This document shows, piece by piece, positions 10,158 through 26,348 of a stretch of 64,000 nt of DNA (position 1 is the stretch's first letter; each line of letters starts with the position of its first letter). Where the stretch lies: positions 28,646,901 through 28,710,900 of the forward strand of contig NC_021674.1 in assembly GCF_000247815.1 (NCBI RefSeq). Direction: 5' to 3'. The notes under the pieces are model-generated. The model was not told the DNA's origin and did not search any database. It saw nothing but the letters and a program-made list of their open reading frames with translations. A program made the position numbers and the translations under genes. The DNA comes from Ficedula albicollis. Its lineage: Eukaryota; Chordata; Aves; Passeriformes; Muscicapidae.

Positions 10158-13100
10158 AAAACTCAAAACACTCATTGAAACTGCATGGAAGCCCCCTAGA
10201 AATCTCATATAACATTTTTACAGTGGGAAAGAGTACATATCTGTGCAGAATCACACTGGACAGGTGTAAAAACCTGAGAACCCCTCCCTTCCATGGCAGG
10301 TTAACACCTCTTGTTCTATCATGATGTAAAAATCTGGCCAGAGTTTGGGTTTAGCTGTTTGAACCTGCTTGAGATCTGCAAAACACACAACATATTTAAA
10401 ATCTCATCAGTATGGCCTTCCAGGTAAGAGAGTGCCAGCCTTTTGTTTCTTTGCATCTGACAGAAAGTTTTTCAGTGGAGGATTTCAGTTCTTTGCCTAT
10501 TGGTCCCACTGGGACCTAGAAGCATTTTGGTCATAATAGATGTGATGGTTAGTTGGAAAACCTTGTGAAATCTAGTGTTGTCAAAAGTTTCAGTTTCATG
10601 GATGTCAGAGTTAATCCGTCAACTTGGCTTTCCTTGATTTTTACCAAGTTTAACCATTGTGTATTCAGAATGTGGAAGGTAAAACTCTCAGCTGAGGGTG
10701 ATTTCCTTCTTCTCCAAACAGTATCAGATCTATTAAAATAAGCAGGAGGCACCATCTTGAATTAGGTCAGAATGCTACTGCATTTTGTTTATTCTTCTCA
10801 CATTTATTAACATGGAACCCTCAAGGTAAAGCCAGATTTCCATTGTACTATGAGGAAAACCAATGCTATACAAGCACAATCACATAAAGAAATAGAAAAA
10901 TATTGGTTTCACGTTTCAGAGGGGGATCTGTAGCATACAAAAAAATATGTGCAAAAGTTCATGCTGAAATTGGGCAGTGCAGAGCTGGAAAGCAAACCTG
11001 TATTCCTGAGTCTTATTTCTCCATCCTAACTATAAAAATAGTCTTACAGCCTCAGTCAGGTAGCTTCATGCCATACATTTGAAGGGGTAATGCCGAGAGA
11101 AAAGCATTCCCACGTATTTCTTACCTTGTTGAAAATACATGGTGCAGCTAATGCATTTCCAGTTGCCATTGATTTCGCTGAGCCCTGATTGAAATCCAGT
11201 AACTCCTTGTGGCTCCAGTACACTTTGGGATGTTTTCTGAGCTGTCTGTGGCAGGCAAAACCTTGTCATTTCCATCAGTGGCTGGCTTGTCACAACTCTT
11301 ACACTTCATGAGAGAGTCTCATTTTCATTGCTAGACATGTTTTGAAAGTGCCTTCTCATTCTGAAAGCTGAGGCCCATAATGGACTTCATTAAGGTAGAA
11401 CTGTTTTCTCCTAAGAGGCTTCAAAGCATTTTTCTCTGAACTTCATGCTGCTTTATCTGGCAGACAGGCATGCCCTTATACAAGAGGGCATTCTATAGAT
11501 AGATATTTCACACTCAAAAAATTTTAAATAAAATATCAAGTAAAATACAGCTCTCTAAACTATAGTCTGCCTGTCATTTCTCCTAGTCCATTAGCTGTGA
11601 AAGGTAAAGGAAGATGGGTCTTCTTTTGCTTCCTCCTTGTAAGCAAGTGCTATTTTTGAAGTTTATTCCAAAATAATGTTAACAGGGAAGAGATTTTTAG
11701 ATTATTTCCTCTCCATTTCTCCTTCCCCTGCCAAAGAACGGTATTTGTTTATGGGTTTATCCTTAGATTTTAGAGACGTAAATGAACATCACACGAACTT
11801 GCAAGATATCCAGATCTCTGTATGAAGCTGAACTTTCCAGCTTAATTGACACCTTCCTCAAACCTCTATCTCCATCTTAGTGCAGCAGAGATGGTTCTAG
11901 CTTCTGTGGCTCAGTGCCAAACCACAAGGAAATACATTAAGGAGGAGCTGAACATAAAGGCTGGTAAAATTTGGAATTACCCTGCTACCAGGAAAAAGAG
12001 TTTCACTTGTGACTGCAGTCCAGATGCAGGTGTTCATAATTGTGTGTCACTCTTCCTGCCACCCCACCAAAACATTTCCTTTGCTGAGTAGAGACAGTTT
12101 CCTTTTGCTATTCCTGACTGCAGTACAAAAACCAATTATGTCTTTTTTACAGGTAACTAGCAGGGCTATGTATTGGCAACTAAAATCACAGGGCACAGGA
12201 TCTCTCCCTGAAAATGAACTTCCCCCTCAGTGAGACATGGACATGCCTGGATTTGCAGAGAAAGAAGAATGGCAATGCATCAAGGAAGTTCCTAAATGAA
12301 AAAGATCCTTCTTTCAGTGATTAAAAAAGGTTAATAATCCAAAGACTTCTTTACTTGGCCTGCTGATGTCACTCTTTTAGATAGGCAGCTTAATCCATTC
12401 CTGCCTGAGAAGAAAAGTTAATCCTGTTGATTTTTTCACACATCCTGCTCAGGATCAGCAAACAGTAGACAGTGGATGACTTTTTCACAATGGCCTCATC
12501 TGTTCATCCATGTGACTTCTCAGTACTGAGGGCTTTAACAGGACACTGCTGGTGTCCCAGATGTGTGGGAATAAGTGAGACTGTGCCCTAACTATCAGTT
12601 CATCATCTAAGAGGCTCCAGGGTGGTGAATATTTGGAGAATCCTTTCTGCCACCCGTAAAAAACAAACAGCAAATGCAGGTGCATGCATGCTAGTTCACA
12701 GGTAGAAGAAAGGGACAGATAATTCAGATTTATGGTGGTATGGAAGGAAGCTTGAGACAAGCATGTGCCATTTTCTCTTGTGGAGATCTCTTCTTGGACA
12801 TAATATTTGCCTTGTTAAAGGAGATACTTGTTTTTCAGAGGCCTGCATCTGTGACCAGTTTTGCTCCCACTCTTTTAAACAAAGTCAATCTTCTGCCTTC
12901 TCTGACTCAGTTACTCTCCTCCTCCAGCTTGCTCAGCCATCATTAACAGTAATCAATGAAGGGAAGAGCTGTCACAGTTGTGATTGAAAGGAATGACATG
13001 GGCACTGCTCAGTCTTTTGGAAGCCCAGCCTTAGTGAGACTCATGCAGAGAGTGCTCAGTCGAATGCTCTCTTCCTTGTCAGTCATTCCCCACCCTAATA

Positions 13101-13764
13101 TGATGGCACAGTGAGAAACAATTGAGGTTTTGTGCTGTTTGAACACGATGTAGCTTTGGCCATTAAGCAGCTCCCTGCCTTTGCATAGGGTCACACGTAG
13201 AGAGAGCACACTGTGTACCAAGATACAGGTGTTCCAGCCTTGCAGTGCTGAAATCACCCACTCCTCGCTTTGCAAAGAGCAGCTAGCTGTTCAAAATAAT
13301 TGAATGAATAAAAGAGGGAAATAATGAAGCTGTCCACTCATAAAGTACTGGCCTGTGACTGTGGGCAGCTGAGCTCATCCCCCAGCTTCCCAGTTTCCAA
13401 GATGAGGCATTCTTCATGGATTATACTGAGCAAGCTGATGCAATGTGTGGGTTTTTGATCTTCTCTAAATGAGCTAATCTGTTCTTGAGCACACTGCAGC
13501 CCTGCCTGTGTTGTCAGCCATGCTTGAAACAATTAGAAAAGCTGGACTGATTTAGTCTGCATGGAGGGCATCCAGGCCTGGACTAATGTGGGCTGTGATG
13601 CTCAAGGCTCTGTTGACACGTCAGTTTACATACAGCTAATTAGGGTTTGCCCAAAATGCAACTTCATTCCTTGGGGTTTTTAGCTTTTTTGTGTCTCCAG
13701 GCAAGACATGTATTCCAAATTCTGAAACAATATGAATCAGGGATTCAAGACTGATTTGTAGAGA

Positions 13765-13866
13765 TGATGTGTAGTCCTATGTCTCATTGACTTACTGCAG
13801 ACACTCACTGAAAACTGATGTGTAGTCCTATGTCTCATTGACTTACTACAGACACTCAATGAAAAG
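13765..13866. repeat. Tandem duplication, 2 copies of 51 bp
   Basis: Copies 13765-13815 and 13816-13866 differ at only a few bases. Confidence 0.9.
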
Positions 13867-14039
13867 AGAAAATGAAACCAGCCTACTTAATTTCAATTTT
13901 ACATCTTTAGGCTCACCTTACCCAGCAATGATGACGAGGCACTTCATCTAAGTTTGTGAGTGTTTGAGGTACTCTTATAAAAAGATCTGTATGACAAATC
14001 TAGCTATAGAGAGCTCACTGATTTATTGCTATAATTTAT

Positions 14040-14200
14040 ACTATAAAATATTTTCTGTATCATAGAGATCCAAACAGTAGCTGAATCTCAATGCCAACTT
14101 TGTCCTCAGTTGATACTATAAAATATTTTCTGTATCATAGAGATAGGAGATCCTTTGTATGCAAACAGTAGCTGAATCTCAATGCCGACTTTGTTCTCAG
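14040..14200. repeat. Tandem duplication, copies of 70 and 86 bp
   Basis: Copy one 14040-14109, copy two 14115-14200. Copy two carries about 16 extra bases after CATAGAGAT. Apart from the indel only a few substitutions separate them. Confidence 0.88.
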
Positions 14201-15090
14201 TTTCACTGCTGGGAATCAGTAGTAACTCTGTTAACATTGCCAGAGTATTTCTGACTTTATCTTAAGGCAAATGAGAACAAAATATGGCTTTTTGCTGGCT
14301 AAGTGGAAAGTTATATATTTTAAACAGGTAATTTAAGGGAAAAGGTAAGCTAATGCTGACAAGTAATTTTTATATCACACCTAGTAATGTGCTTCACACT
14401 TTTACACTTAAAATGAAACATATGACCCCAGAACAGTTGAACTACTTGGCAATATGGGATATAATAATTTTAGAGGTGACAATGGAACAGTGGAATCCAG
14501 GCCAAAGTTGAGAAAATTATTATTTCAAATAAGATTTTAAAATTACCTTTTAAACTGTCTTTGGTTTAAATGACAAGGATCAGGCAGTCCATCTCATTTT
14601 ATCTGGTGTAGAAGGGACAGCATAAATTTACGTTTGAAGGGCCTGCAGAAAACTGCTCCTGTATCTTTTTTTCCTTTACTCTTATGTGTGTTGCTGTCTA
14701 ATGCAGGCACATGCTTTCCCGAATTTAGGAAAGTCTTTGGGTTATCTGGAATAACTAGACACAGATGAGAAATTACAGGTAGGATCTTTGGATTTATGGG
14801 AGTGAGAAGTGGTTCTTTGTGGTACTACCCCCTGCTAATATCCTCCAAATCATTTTGCATAAAGTCTGTAGTGACAAACTTGTTCTTCTTTCACAGGAGA
14901 TGCTTTTTCCTCAAGTGGCTTTCCCATGAAGAAGGTTCTTACAGCTATCATGGTTATTATATAAATGCATTTAAGTTTGTAATAGAGTAGAAAATCTAGA
15001 AAGAATTAGAATAGAAATTCTGTCCAATTCTATCTGTTCTAGACAGGAAAAGAATAGAAATGCTTGAGAGTATTTAACCTGACCGAGGAT

Positions 15091-15187
15091 GTTAAAGGAA
15101 GCAGTGGTGGTAAACAGCTCAATGCCCAAGCAGAGAAAGTGTTAAAGGAAGCAGTGGTGGTAAACAGCTCGATGCCCAAGCAGAGAG
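15091..15187. repeat. Tandem duplication inside CR1, 50-bp unit
   Basis: 15091-15140 and 15141-15187, nearly identical (one A/G change). The 50-bp unit is not a multiple of three, so it shifts the frame of the CR1 ORF. Confidence 0.92.
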
Positions 15188-15511
15188 CAGTGATGAGTGG
15201 GAGGGCAGTGACAACTGGCATTCCTCAGGGACCAGTACTGGGGCTGTTGCTGTTTAACATCCTAGTTGGTCACTTGGACAGTGGGATTGAGTGCACCCTC
15301 AGCAGGTTTGCTGATGACACCATGCTGTGTCATTCAGGCAACGTGCTGGGGGGAAAGGGTGCCGTGCAGAGGGGCCTTCATAATCTTGAGAGGTGAGCCT
15401 GTGTGAGCCTCGTGGAGTTCTAGAAGGCCAAGATCCTGTGTGTGAACTTGGGGAAGTCCCAAGCACAAATGCAAGCTGAGTAAAGAACATATTGAAGGCA
15501 GCCCTGTGAAG

Positions 15512-15649
15512 AAGGACCTGGGGATGCTGGTGGGTGAGAAGTTCAACACAACCCGGCCATGTGTGCTCACAGCCCAGAAAAAGGACCTGGGGATGCTGGT
15601 GGGTGAGAAGTTCAACACAACCCAGCCATGTGTGCTCACAGCCCAGAAA
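15512..15649. repeat. Tandem duplication inside CR1, 69-bp unit (23 codons)
   Basis: 15512-15580 and 15581-15649 differ by a single base in the CCCGGCC/CCCAGCC stretch. 69 bp equals 23 codons, so the duplicated CR1 ORF2 segment stays in frame. CR1 elements normally have one copy of this segment. Confidence 0.95.
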
Positions 15650-15954
15650 ATCAACCCTGTCCTGGGCTACATCCCAGGCAGTATGGCCAGCAGGGTGAGG
15701 GAGGGGATTCTCCCCCTCTGCTCTGCTCTGGTGAGACCCCACTCTGCCCCACATCCAGCTCTGAGTCCCCAAGATAGGAAGGACATGGACCTGTTGGAAC
15801 AAGTCCAGAGGACACCAGCAGTTAATCAGAGGGCTGGAGCACTTCTGTGAAGAAAGGATGAGGGAGTTGGGTTGTTCGGCCTGCAGAAGAGGAGGCTCCA
15901 GGAAGAGTTTATTGCACCTTCCAGTGCCTAAATAGGGCTGCAAGAGAGCTGGAA

Positions 15955-16096
15955 AAAGACTTTTACAACGGCATGGATTGATAAGAAAAGGGGGAATGGC
16001 TTTAAACTGGAAGAGGGCAGGTTTAGATGAGTTGAAAGACTTTTACAACGGCATGGATTGATAAGACAAGGGAAGAGGGCAGGTTTAGATGAGTTG
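15955..16096. repeat. Tandem duplication inside CR1, copies of 80 and 62 bp
   Basis: 15955-16034 and 16035-16096; copy two lacks about 18 bp in the GGGAATGGCTTTAAACTGG part. This part is near the 3' end of the CR1 coding region. Confidence 0.92.
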
Positions 16097-16298
16097 AGGA
16101 AGAAATTCTTTACTGAGATCTTGACGAGACACTGGGACAGGCTGCCCAGGGAACATGTGGATGCCCCATCCCTGGAAGGGCTCAAGACCAAGGCTTTGAA
16201 CAGCCTGGATGGAGACTGTCCCTTCCCATGGCAGGTGGGTTGGAAACCAGATGATTTTTAAGGTCTCTTCCAACCTAACCCATTCTATGATGCTCTGA

Positions 16299-17169
16299 TA
16301 ATATTTGGTATGGTGATGGGATCAAGCCTTCACAGGGCCCATTTGGCCACACCTAACAATTGACAGCCCTAAGTCCTTTGTTCAGAAAATAATTGAAAGT
16401 GGCTGTCATTCTTGGGAAATATTTTATTTTTGCTGCCTTGAAAAGGCAAGAATTTAGTGTTTTCCTGATCTGTGGCCAGAGGGCTTACTTCAGAATCCAC
16501 CCCCACCCCTCCCAACCCTGCTGAACATCCTGGTTCATTGTATATCTTGAAAAATGGCAGCAATCTTTATTGTTCAGCAGGAATAAGAGTGCTGTATAAT
16601 CAAATTAGAGCGAGGCAAACACTTCAAGAAAGTTTTTGTGAAGAAATACATTTATTCGGTTTATTTCTGTTAAGATTAAGTGCAGGTCTCTTGTGTATTC
16701 GCTTGGTGTTACCACCTGATTATTTTGCAACTGGCACAAACTTGAAAGGCAAATTTCAAAGCCACATGCATACATTTTTTACAAAATTCAGAAATTTAAA
16801 TACTTACATGCTAATATTTGCATTGCAAGTGATCATCTAATCAAGGAAAATGAATCATTGACCTTTCTAAGATATTCAGGTTGAACTTCAAAATATTTGT
16901 GATCAGTCCTAGACTTCAAAAGATTTGAAATAATATCCTTGCAATACAAATGTTTTTGAGGCAAACAAAATTTCATTATAAGCTTTTAGCTAGCAAGTTA
17001 AAGAAGTTCTTCTCAACACATATACCAAATAATAATAATAAAACATACATATAAAATCTTCCCAATGTGTTGCCACAATCAAGATGTAAAAAAGAGAAAT
17101 AAGAAATAGAGAAATGTCTTAGCACATAAATTTCCCCTACTATTTTGAGTCTGATTTTCCACCCCTGCT
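16299..17169. other. Non-coding stretch, no gene recognised
   Basis: Unique-looking, AT-rich. The 122-codon frame at 16472-16840 has no recognisable domain and begins in ordinary sequence after the CR1, so I do not call it a gene. Confidence 0.55.
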
Positions 17170-17570
17170 GACATCTATTGCTTTTGATTTTTGTGATTCT
17201 AAGTTTACATTTCTTCAGGTCATACAATATCTATCATGTCCTTTGGGAGCCTATTCTTCAACCTATTGGACCAGAAAAGAAACATTTTTTTACCGATTTG
17301 CTGACTGAATTTTCCTCTGCTCAGTATTATTCAGTGACAGTGGATTATATTTCCTTTTACAGTCTTAAATAATTTATTTTGTCCTTGTTATTTACAGTCT
17401 TTGCCTGCCATGACCTCCTTTTATCCTCCTATTGAGTTCTTTTAATATTTTTTTTCGTGGGTCCATCTGTCTCTTGATCATTTGTTGTAGCATTTCTCTG
17501 AGTCCTTTCCAATTTACTGGCATCTTTCATGCTCTAAAAGGCTTGTGACTTTGCACAGGGTTTTTAGGGC
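17170..17570 (-). mobile_element. Decayed ancient CR1 3' region
   Basis: Weak but ordered similarity, read in reverse, to the CR1 3' region. A 'cctttgggagcctattcttcaa' type block comes first, then a T-rich 'ttaccgatttgctgactgaattttcc' type block. Last comes 'catttctctgagtcctttccaatttac', which matches the familiar CR1 segment. Divergence is high and the boundaries are approximate. Confidence 0.5.
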
Positions 17571-20500
17571 AGGCAAACCCTTCATTGATTTACAATGCTC
17601 TTGGTACAATGCTCTTGGCTTTCGAACACACAGCATCGAGCTTTGCTTTCAGGACACCTTCAAATTCTAGTGCACAGGCATCTATGATATAGGGAAAGGA
17701 ATGAGCTGACAAGAGGGTCTTTGGCCTCTGGAGACTCCCTGGTCAACACTGGGGTGAACATTGAGAATGAAGCAGTGTATCAGCCCCAATCTTTGGAACA
17801 GATTCATTTTGCATTCCTTTTTCTCTATTTGCTTACCAGCAAGTCCTTCCAATTATCCCCTCCCAAAGAAACAAAACACTGTATTTATTTTGCCCACAAC
17901 ACTGTTTTTTTTTTTTTCCCTGACTATATAGTAATTTTTCATTTAATTAGTAATTAAGGTAAGGATGCCTGGTAATTTTTACTTTGGTTATCAATTCTGT
18001 CAAGCTTGCACCTCCCAGCTGCTGCATATAATGTTCTCCAGTTTTACATGCACTACCCCTTAGGTCTGTCCCAGGTCAGGGTGGGCCATTGACACATATA
18101 TTACTCCCCCTTTTTTACCCGTAGTTCCACAGTTCCACCTGCTTACCACAGTTCCTCATTTTGTTGCCTCGTTATAGGAGCACCATATTTCAGAACTAGC
18201 TATCTGTATGCTGCCTTTAGCATATTTTATTTTGGTTATTACACTTTTTCTCTAAATTAAGGTGAAAAAACTGGGCATTATGGTAGAGCTAGTGATCTAT
18301 TACCTGGCATTGTCTACCTCCTTTACTATCTTTCCCTCTGGAGTGATTCAGCCCTATTGCTGGTGCAACCCAATTTTTATAACATTCAGCCCTGGCATCC
18401 CTGTTCTGACCATCAAAACGATGATTTTTCCTTTTTCCATTAAAGTTAGGTGATTTTAGGCTGATGGTGAGACACTGATATTCTTGTCCAGCCCAAACAG
18501 CTATTACCATGGGAAAAACACTGTTTCCACTTCTACAATAAGATATTAAAGTTATGTAGTTCCCAAAGACTCTGGGTTCTCTAAGGAGGGGTTGTGACAG
18601 ATATTCAGAATAGCTACAGTTGGACATTTCTTTGAGATTTCCTGTCACTCTTACATTTTAATTATGATTGTGATTCATAGAACCTTCATGGACATGCTTA
18701 TGGTGGCATCATGCAAGAGGACTCATGCCATGAACAGAAGTGCCAGGATATCTGGAATGGTCAAAGGAAAGGGTGGAGGATGTGACAACAGCTGAGGCTA
18801 AGCTGTTCACTGCTGAAAATCCTGAACACTCACAAGACAGAACATTCTGTGCCACACAGGACAAATATATGGTAAGCTGGTATTTTATATTTTAGTTTAT
18901 ACCCTGGCATCTTCTAAGGAAAGCATTGAAGGTCAGCTCTGACTCAATGGATAATACTTCAGTTTACTTGTGCTGCTGCGAGAAATTTCCTCCACAGCCA
19001 GTTGCTATAACAAATCTCACTTTTGTGAGCCACTGTCAGTCTCATTTCAAAAAGAAAAGACATTATTTTAAGTTCTCGTTCCTTGGCTTTCAGTTTATCT
19101 CAGAACTCCCATGAGTTAGAATTTTTAAAGGACTAGACTTTTGTGAGCCACTGTCAGTCTCATTTCAAAAAGAAAAGACATTATTTTAAGTTCTCGTCCC
19201 TTGGCTTTCAGTTTATCTCAGAACTCGCATGAATTAGAATTTTTAAAGGACTAAGAGAAATTTCCTCCACAGCCAGTTGCTATAACAAATCTCACTTTTG
19301 TGAGCCACTGTCAGTCTCATTTCAAAAAGAAAAGACATTATTTTAAGTTCTCGTTCCTTGGCTTTCAGTTTATCTCAGAACTCCCATGAGTTAGAATTTT
19401 TAAAGGACTAGAATTAGTAAACATAATAATTTCTTATTCAAAACAATGTTTCAACTATGATTCATGTTGGGCAATGTGTATATTAGTATAATAGAAGTAT
19501 TCTACTTAAATAAAAATGAAAATTCTCTGTATTTTCTTCCTTTGGATATGCTCTCTCACATCCAGTGCCCTCACTCTCAGTGTGTATGCAGAAACACACA
19601 TTTCTCCTGCTGCTGGTTCTGGCAGGAACTTTTAAAGATGGGTTTTGTTTCTTTTCCCATGGGAGAGTGCATATAGGAAAGGAAAAGATTTTACAAAAGA
19701 AGTCTTCATAAGTGGGTGGTAGATAACCTGATACAGGCTTAGCCTGTAAGACATTGTGTTTTTACTCTCTGGAAAATGGAAATACTGTGAACCTATTTTG
19801 CTCTTCTTTGACCAAGAAAGACACCACTGGCTAATACAGAGAGAAAAATAAGATGCCTATAGGCTAATAATATTGTTTAGAGAGGTTTATATCATATTAG
19901 AACACTGATGTCCAGAAAGGAAGGACAATCTTTCTTTCTTCCCCCATTTAAAAGGAATTGTCTTCTCTTAATATCCCTTGGAACTTAATTGATAAATCCT
20001 TTCTCCTTCAACCTAATTTCACTAGTGGTTGGTATGTATGTCACATCCCTAGCATTTGCTCTCTGTGCAGAAGTAGAGAAATATTCAGAAAATGAAAAAT
20101 TACTGAAGACAAGAAAGAATCTGAAAGGTGAAAGAATCTGCAAGCTTATTCCATTTACCTGGATCTCCCAAGAGTGCAACATTTAAATGGATGTGTGAAG
20201 ATTTTCTGGAGGCATTCCAGCATAACTGGGTTTTGCTTAGACAGGGACCAGGCACTGATGTATTTCTGTGCTGATCAAAACCAAAAAACAATGTAAGCAG
20301 GAGGTAATACAAGTCTTTGTTTTTGTTTGTCAACCTCAAAGCAGCTTGAAGTTTGCCCTGAATTTTGAATAAATGCTCAGGTTTTGTGTTTTATTAATTC
20401 AGAGCAGTTAATCTAGTCTTAACAGCACATTCCACATTTCCATATAAAAGAGAAGAATTCTGAGGCATGCCCTCCCTACACTTACTCTGTTCTTTGGCTG

Positions 20501-22034
20501 CCAGAAGTTCTGGAATAATTAAAAGCTCCCTATTTTTTTCTTATTTCTTCTATTTTTCTGTCCAGATGTAAGAGATTGGTGCATCCTCTCTTTTGATTTG
20601 TTTTCCTTCATCAGGCAGTGTACCGGGTACAGAGTAGAGCTGTAGGGTAAGTCTGGGAAGGTGTTTGTTTAACTGGAAGTATGTGGGCAGCTAGCTAAGA
20701 TATTCAGGAAGACTCCTGGGACAGGGTCCTGCACTAGGTGCTGGGAGTACCCATCAATTATTGTGAGGACGCTGTAGGTATTGGCTGTTTAGTCTGGCAG
20801 ATCATTGGTGCTACCCCCAGCAAATGGGCCCAAACAATCTCTGCTTTGGAAGGGTGAGACTGTGAGCAGGGAGCAGGGCTCTGTGAGCTGACCACAGAGC
20901 AGGGGCTGTTCACGGCTCAGTCACATGTGGGACCCTTCTCTCCCTCTGCCATTTAACAGCAAGGCCACTAACACCTGCTCTGAGGTGCCACAGCGAGGGC
21001 CCTACAGCTGCAGCCCTTCTGGGAAGGTTGTTTAAGAGACACCAAGGCGTGGGCTTGTAAACACAAGGATATCCAGCAGCAGGAAGCTGCTGAGAGAGCA
21101 GAAGACAAGGAGCCAGGAATGGCCCCTTGAAGAGAGCACATGGGGCAGAGCAAACAAGGTTTTGACTCTGCCTAGGGATGTCCCTCACTGTACAAGCATC
21201 ACGAGGGTTACCCTGACATCCGTGGTGTTTCAAGCCTGTGCTCTGCATTAATAACCTGACTCTGGCACCCTCCCAGGAGCCTTGTGCAAGTATGACCAGG
21301 AAAAGCCTATGCATGTGTGCCAGAGTGCTATCCTGCCAGCGTGGGAGCAGTTGCACAGCTGAGATGACAAAACCTGCTCTCTGCTGCCAAACAGCTTGGG
21401 CTGGCTGAGTCTCTGCGGGGGCTGGAGTCCCAGAGCAGGCCTGGGGATGCTCTGTGGCTGCTGTAATTCAGGCACCCACAGACATCTCCAGGGAAAGGAT
21501 CCGATTTAACGCGGGCATTACCTGCTAGGGCTGCTCTGGGAAATGTCAGGGGAGATGAGTTTTGGCTATTGTGCTCAGTACACTTGGTAAAGGGCAAGGC
21601 AAGCTAAGGCTCGGCAGACTAATGGCTGTGATAGTGTATCATGTATCCATGACTACTTTTGCTAGTCTGGGAAAGATACATACTTATTTATGCCAAGATA
21701 ACTAATGGCTGAGCTCTCGTTTCCTTTGCTGTGGGTCTCAAGAAGATTGGGCTTGTCTTGTTCCTATTGCTGCCTGCAGATTTAGCTGGGAAAAAGCAGA
21801 TGACAGAAGTCTGGATTTCAATAATAAGCAGAGCTCCCATCAGAAGCACAAATATTTCAGTGCTGTAATTAGAGCACACTAAGGGAGTGCGGTGAGCAAA
21901 CCATTTTTATTAGCATCATTAATTTGCTTGTTTTAGGAGGAAAAAATACAAAATGTGCTTTTTAATGTTTTAATTGCCTTCTGAGATACTGCTGTAGGTA
22001 CATAGAAAAGGTAGGATGAACAGAGGCTAAGGCT
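17571..22034. other. Mostly unique non-coding stretch, with a GC-richer part
   Basis: Includes a triplicated unit at 18981-19410 and a short 15-bp direct repeat near 17594-17623. About 20,600-21,600 is clearly richer in G and C than its surroundings. It gives overlapping minus-strand open frames of up to 148 codons (20910-21356), but these have no recognisable domain and no supporting context, so I leave them uncalled. Confidence 0.5.
18981..19410. repeat. Triplicated unit (155, 117 and 155 bp)
   Basis: Three head-to-tail copies: 18981-19135, 19137-19253 and 19256-19410. Copies one and three are full length and almost identical. The middle copy lacks the first 38 bp or so and has private changes (TCGTCCCTT, ACTCGCATGAATT). 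Unit content is non-repetitive with no gene. Confidence 0.93.
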
Positions 22035-23010
22035 AAAAGGAAGCTGGAAGCCATCTCAAGAGGCATTCTTAGCCTATCCTTTAACTCCAAAGCAGAATCA
22101 GCCATACTTAAAGCACTCCTGTCAGGCACTTGTGTTATCTGTTCTTCAAGAAATTCAAAGAAAAGATAGAACTGCTTCCTAGGGGAAACTTCTCCAGTCC
22201 TTAGCTAACATTACAATTAGAAAATTTCCCTTAGTTACTAAGGAATTGCTTCCTGTCCTGTCCACCAGGTACCCAGACAGATTAATCCTTTATTCCTTGC
22301 AGGAAGATTTTGTATTCCACATGATGGGTTTTGTGATATTTTTTATTTGAGATGATTAATTTCTTTTTCCCTTCATTTTTTCTCCTTTAGTCTTTCTTTT
22401 CCTCTGATGGGGTCATGTTTTTTAGATCTCTGGCCTTCTGAATCTCCTTGCTCTTCTCAGACCAAATGTGCTCTTCTTGAAATGTGAAGCCTGAAACAAG
22501 AGTCAGTATCCCTCATGATATCTTATGTCTAGAAATATTATTTTCAGCGCCATAGATAATTTCCTTGCTCATACACTTAATGGTGATACTCGATTTTGGG
22601 AACTTTTACGTTCCATAGTACGCCACAATTGATTAAAATTCCCTTTGTGACCCACTGTGCTCCTAAGAGCATCTCTTGGCGTGTTGTTCTGTCTGCCCCA
22701 CGTATTCCTGCCTAACTTGCAGGACTGTCTTGCACCAGAGTTCATTGAATATATCTTTTTAATTCCAGACTTATTTTCCTTTTTTTGCAAAGATCACTTT
22801 TTATTCTGTCAGTGTTTTCTAGAGTGCTGCAAGACCCCTCAGCTTTGTGTCATCTGCACATTTAGCAAGTGCACTCTATTCCATCACTGGGTCTATGAAA
22901 GGAAGAAGAGACAGCAGGATAATACCAGACTCTCTGAAACCATACTTGAGACATGTTCTAGTATGACAGTGGACTACTAATTGATTTTGCTAAGACAGAT
23001 CTGCAATAAT
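22035..23010 (-). mobile_element. Ancient, decayed CR1 3' half
   Basis: Reading in reverse, the landmarks of an old CR1 appear in order. A 'gctggaagccatctcaagaggc' type 3' end lies near 22040. Next are an 'attagaaaatttcccttag...gcttcctgtcctgtcc' block near 22220-22265 and a 'cttgctcttctcagaccaaatgtgctcttcttgaaatgtg' block near 22450-22490. Last is 'agctttgtgtcatctgcacatttagcaagtgcact' near 22840-22875. Similarity is low throughout, so it is much older than the 15.1-16.3 kb copy. The 107-codon plus-strand frame inside is spurious. Confidence 0.65.

Positions 23011-26348
<3,338 letters not shown>

Larger units (their letters stand above)
9256..15060. other. Non-coding stretch, no gene recognised
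   Basis: Contains small tandem duplications at 9684-9761, 13765-13866 and 14040-14200 and otherwise unique-looking DNA. Open frames (up to 91 codons) match nothing I recognise. No RNA gene was identified. Confidence 0.55.
15089..16298 (+). mobile_element. CR1 LINE, 5'-truncated, with remains of the reverse-transcriptase ORF and the 3' tail
   Basis: A CR1 non-LTR retrotransposon in sense orientation. The frame starting at 15064 contains reverse-transcriptase landmarks: GIPQG near 15217-15231 and the catalytic FADDT at 15307-15321. They are followed by the CR1 pattern around LDSGIECTLS and AVQRGLHNLER, after which the frame breaks (TGA after LER). A second open segment at 15506-15850 matches the later CR1 ORF2 region (KKDLGMLVGEKFN, then SALVRPH). 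The 3' region 16098-16298 has the CR1 3' UTR-type sequence and ends in the diagnostic CCAACCTAACCCATTCTATGA tail. It is defective: 5'-truncated, with stops and frameshifts. Three internal head-to-tail duplications (15091-15187, 15512-15649, 15955-16096) are annotated separately. Confidence 0.93.

Noticed and set aside
15299..15943. Open frame of 214 codons on the minus strand with an internal repeat
   Set aside because: It is the antisense of CR1 ORF2; the internal repeat is the 69-bp tandem duplication.
20910..21356. Open frame of 148 codons in a GC-richer region, considered as an exon
   Set aside because: No domain recognised. Several overlapping minus-strand frames of similar quality exist here, as expected from fewer AT-rich stops.
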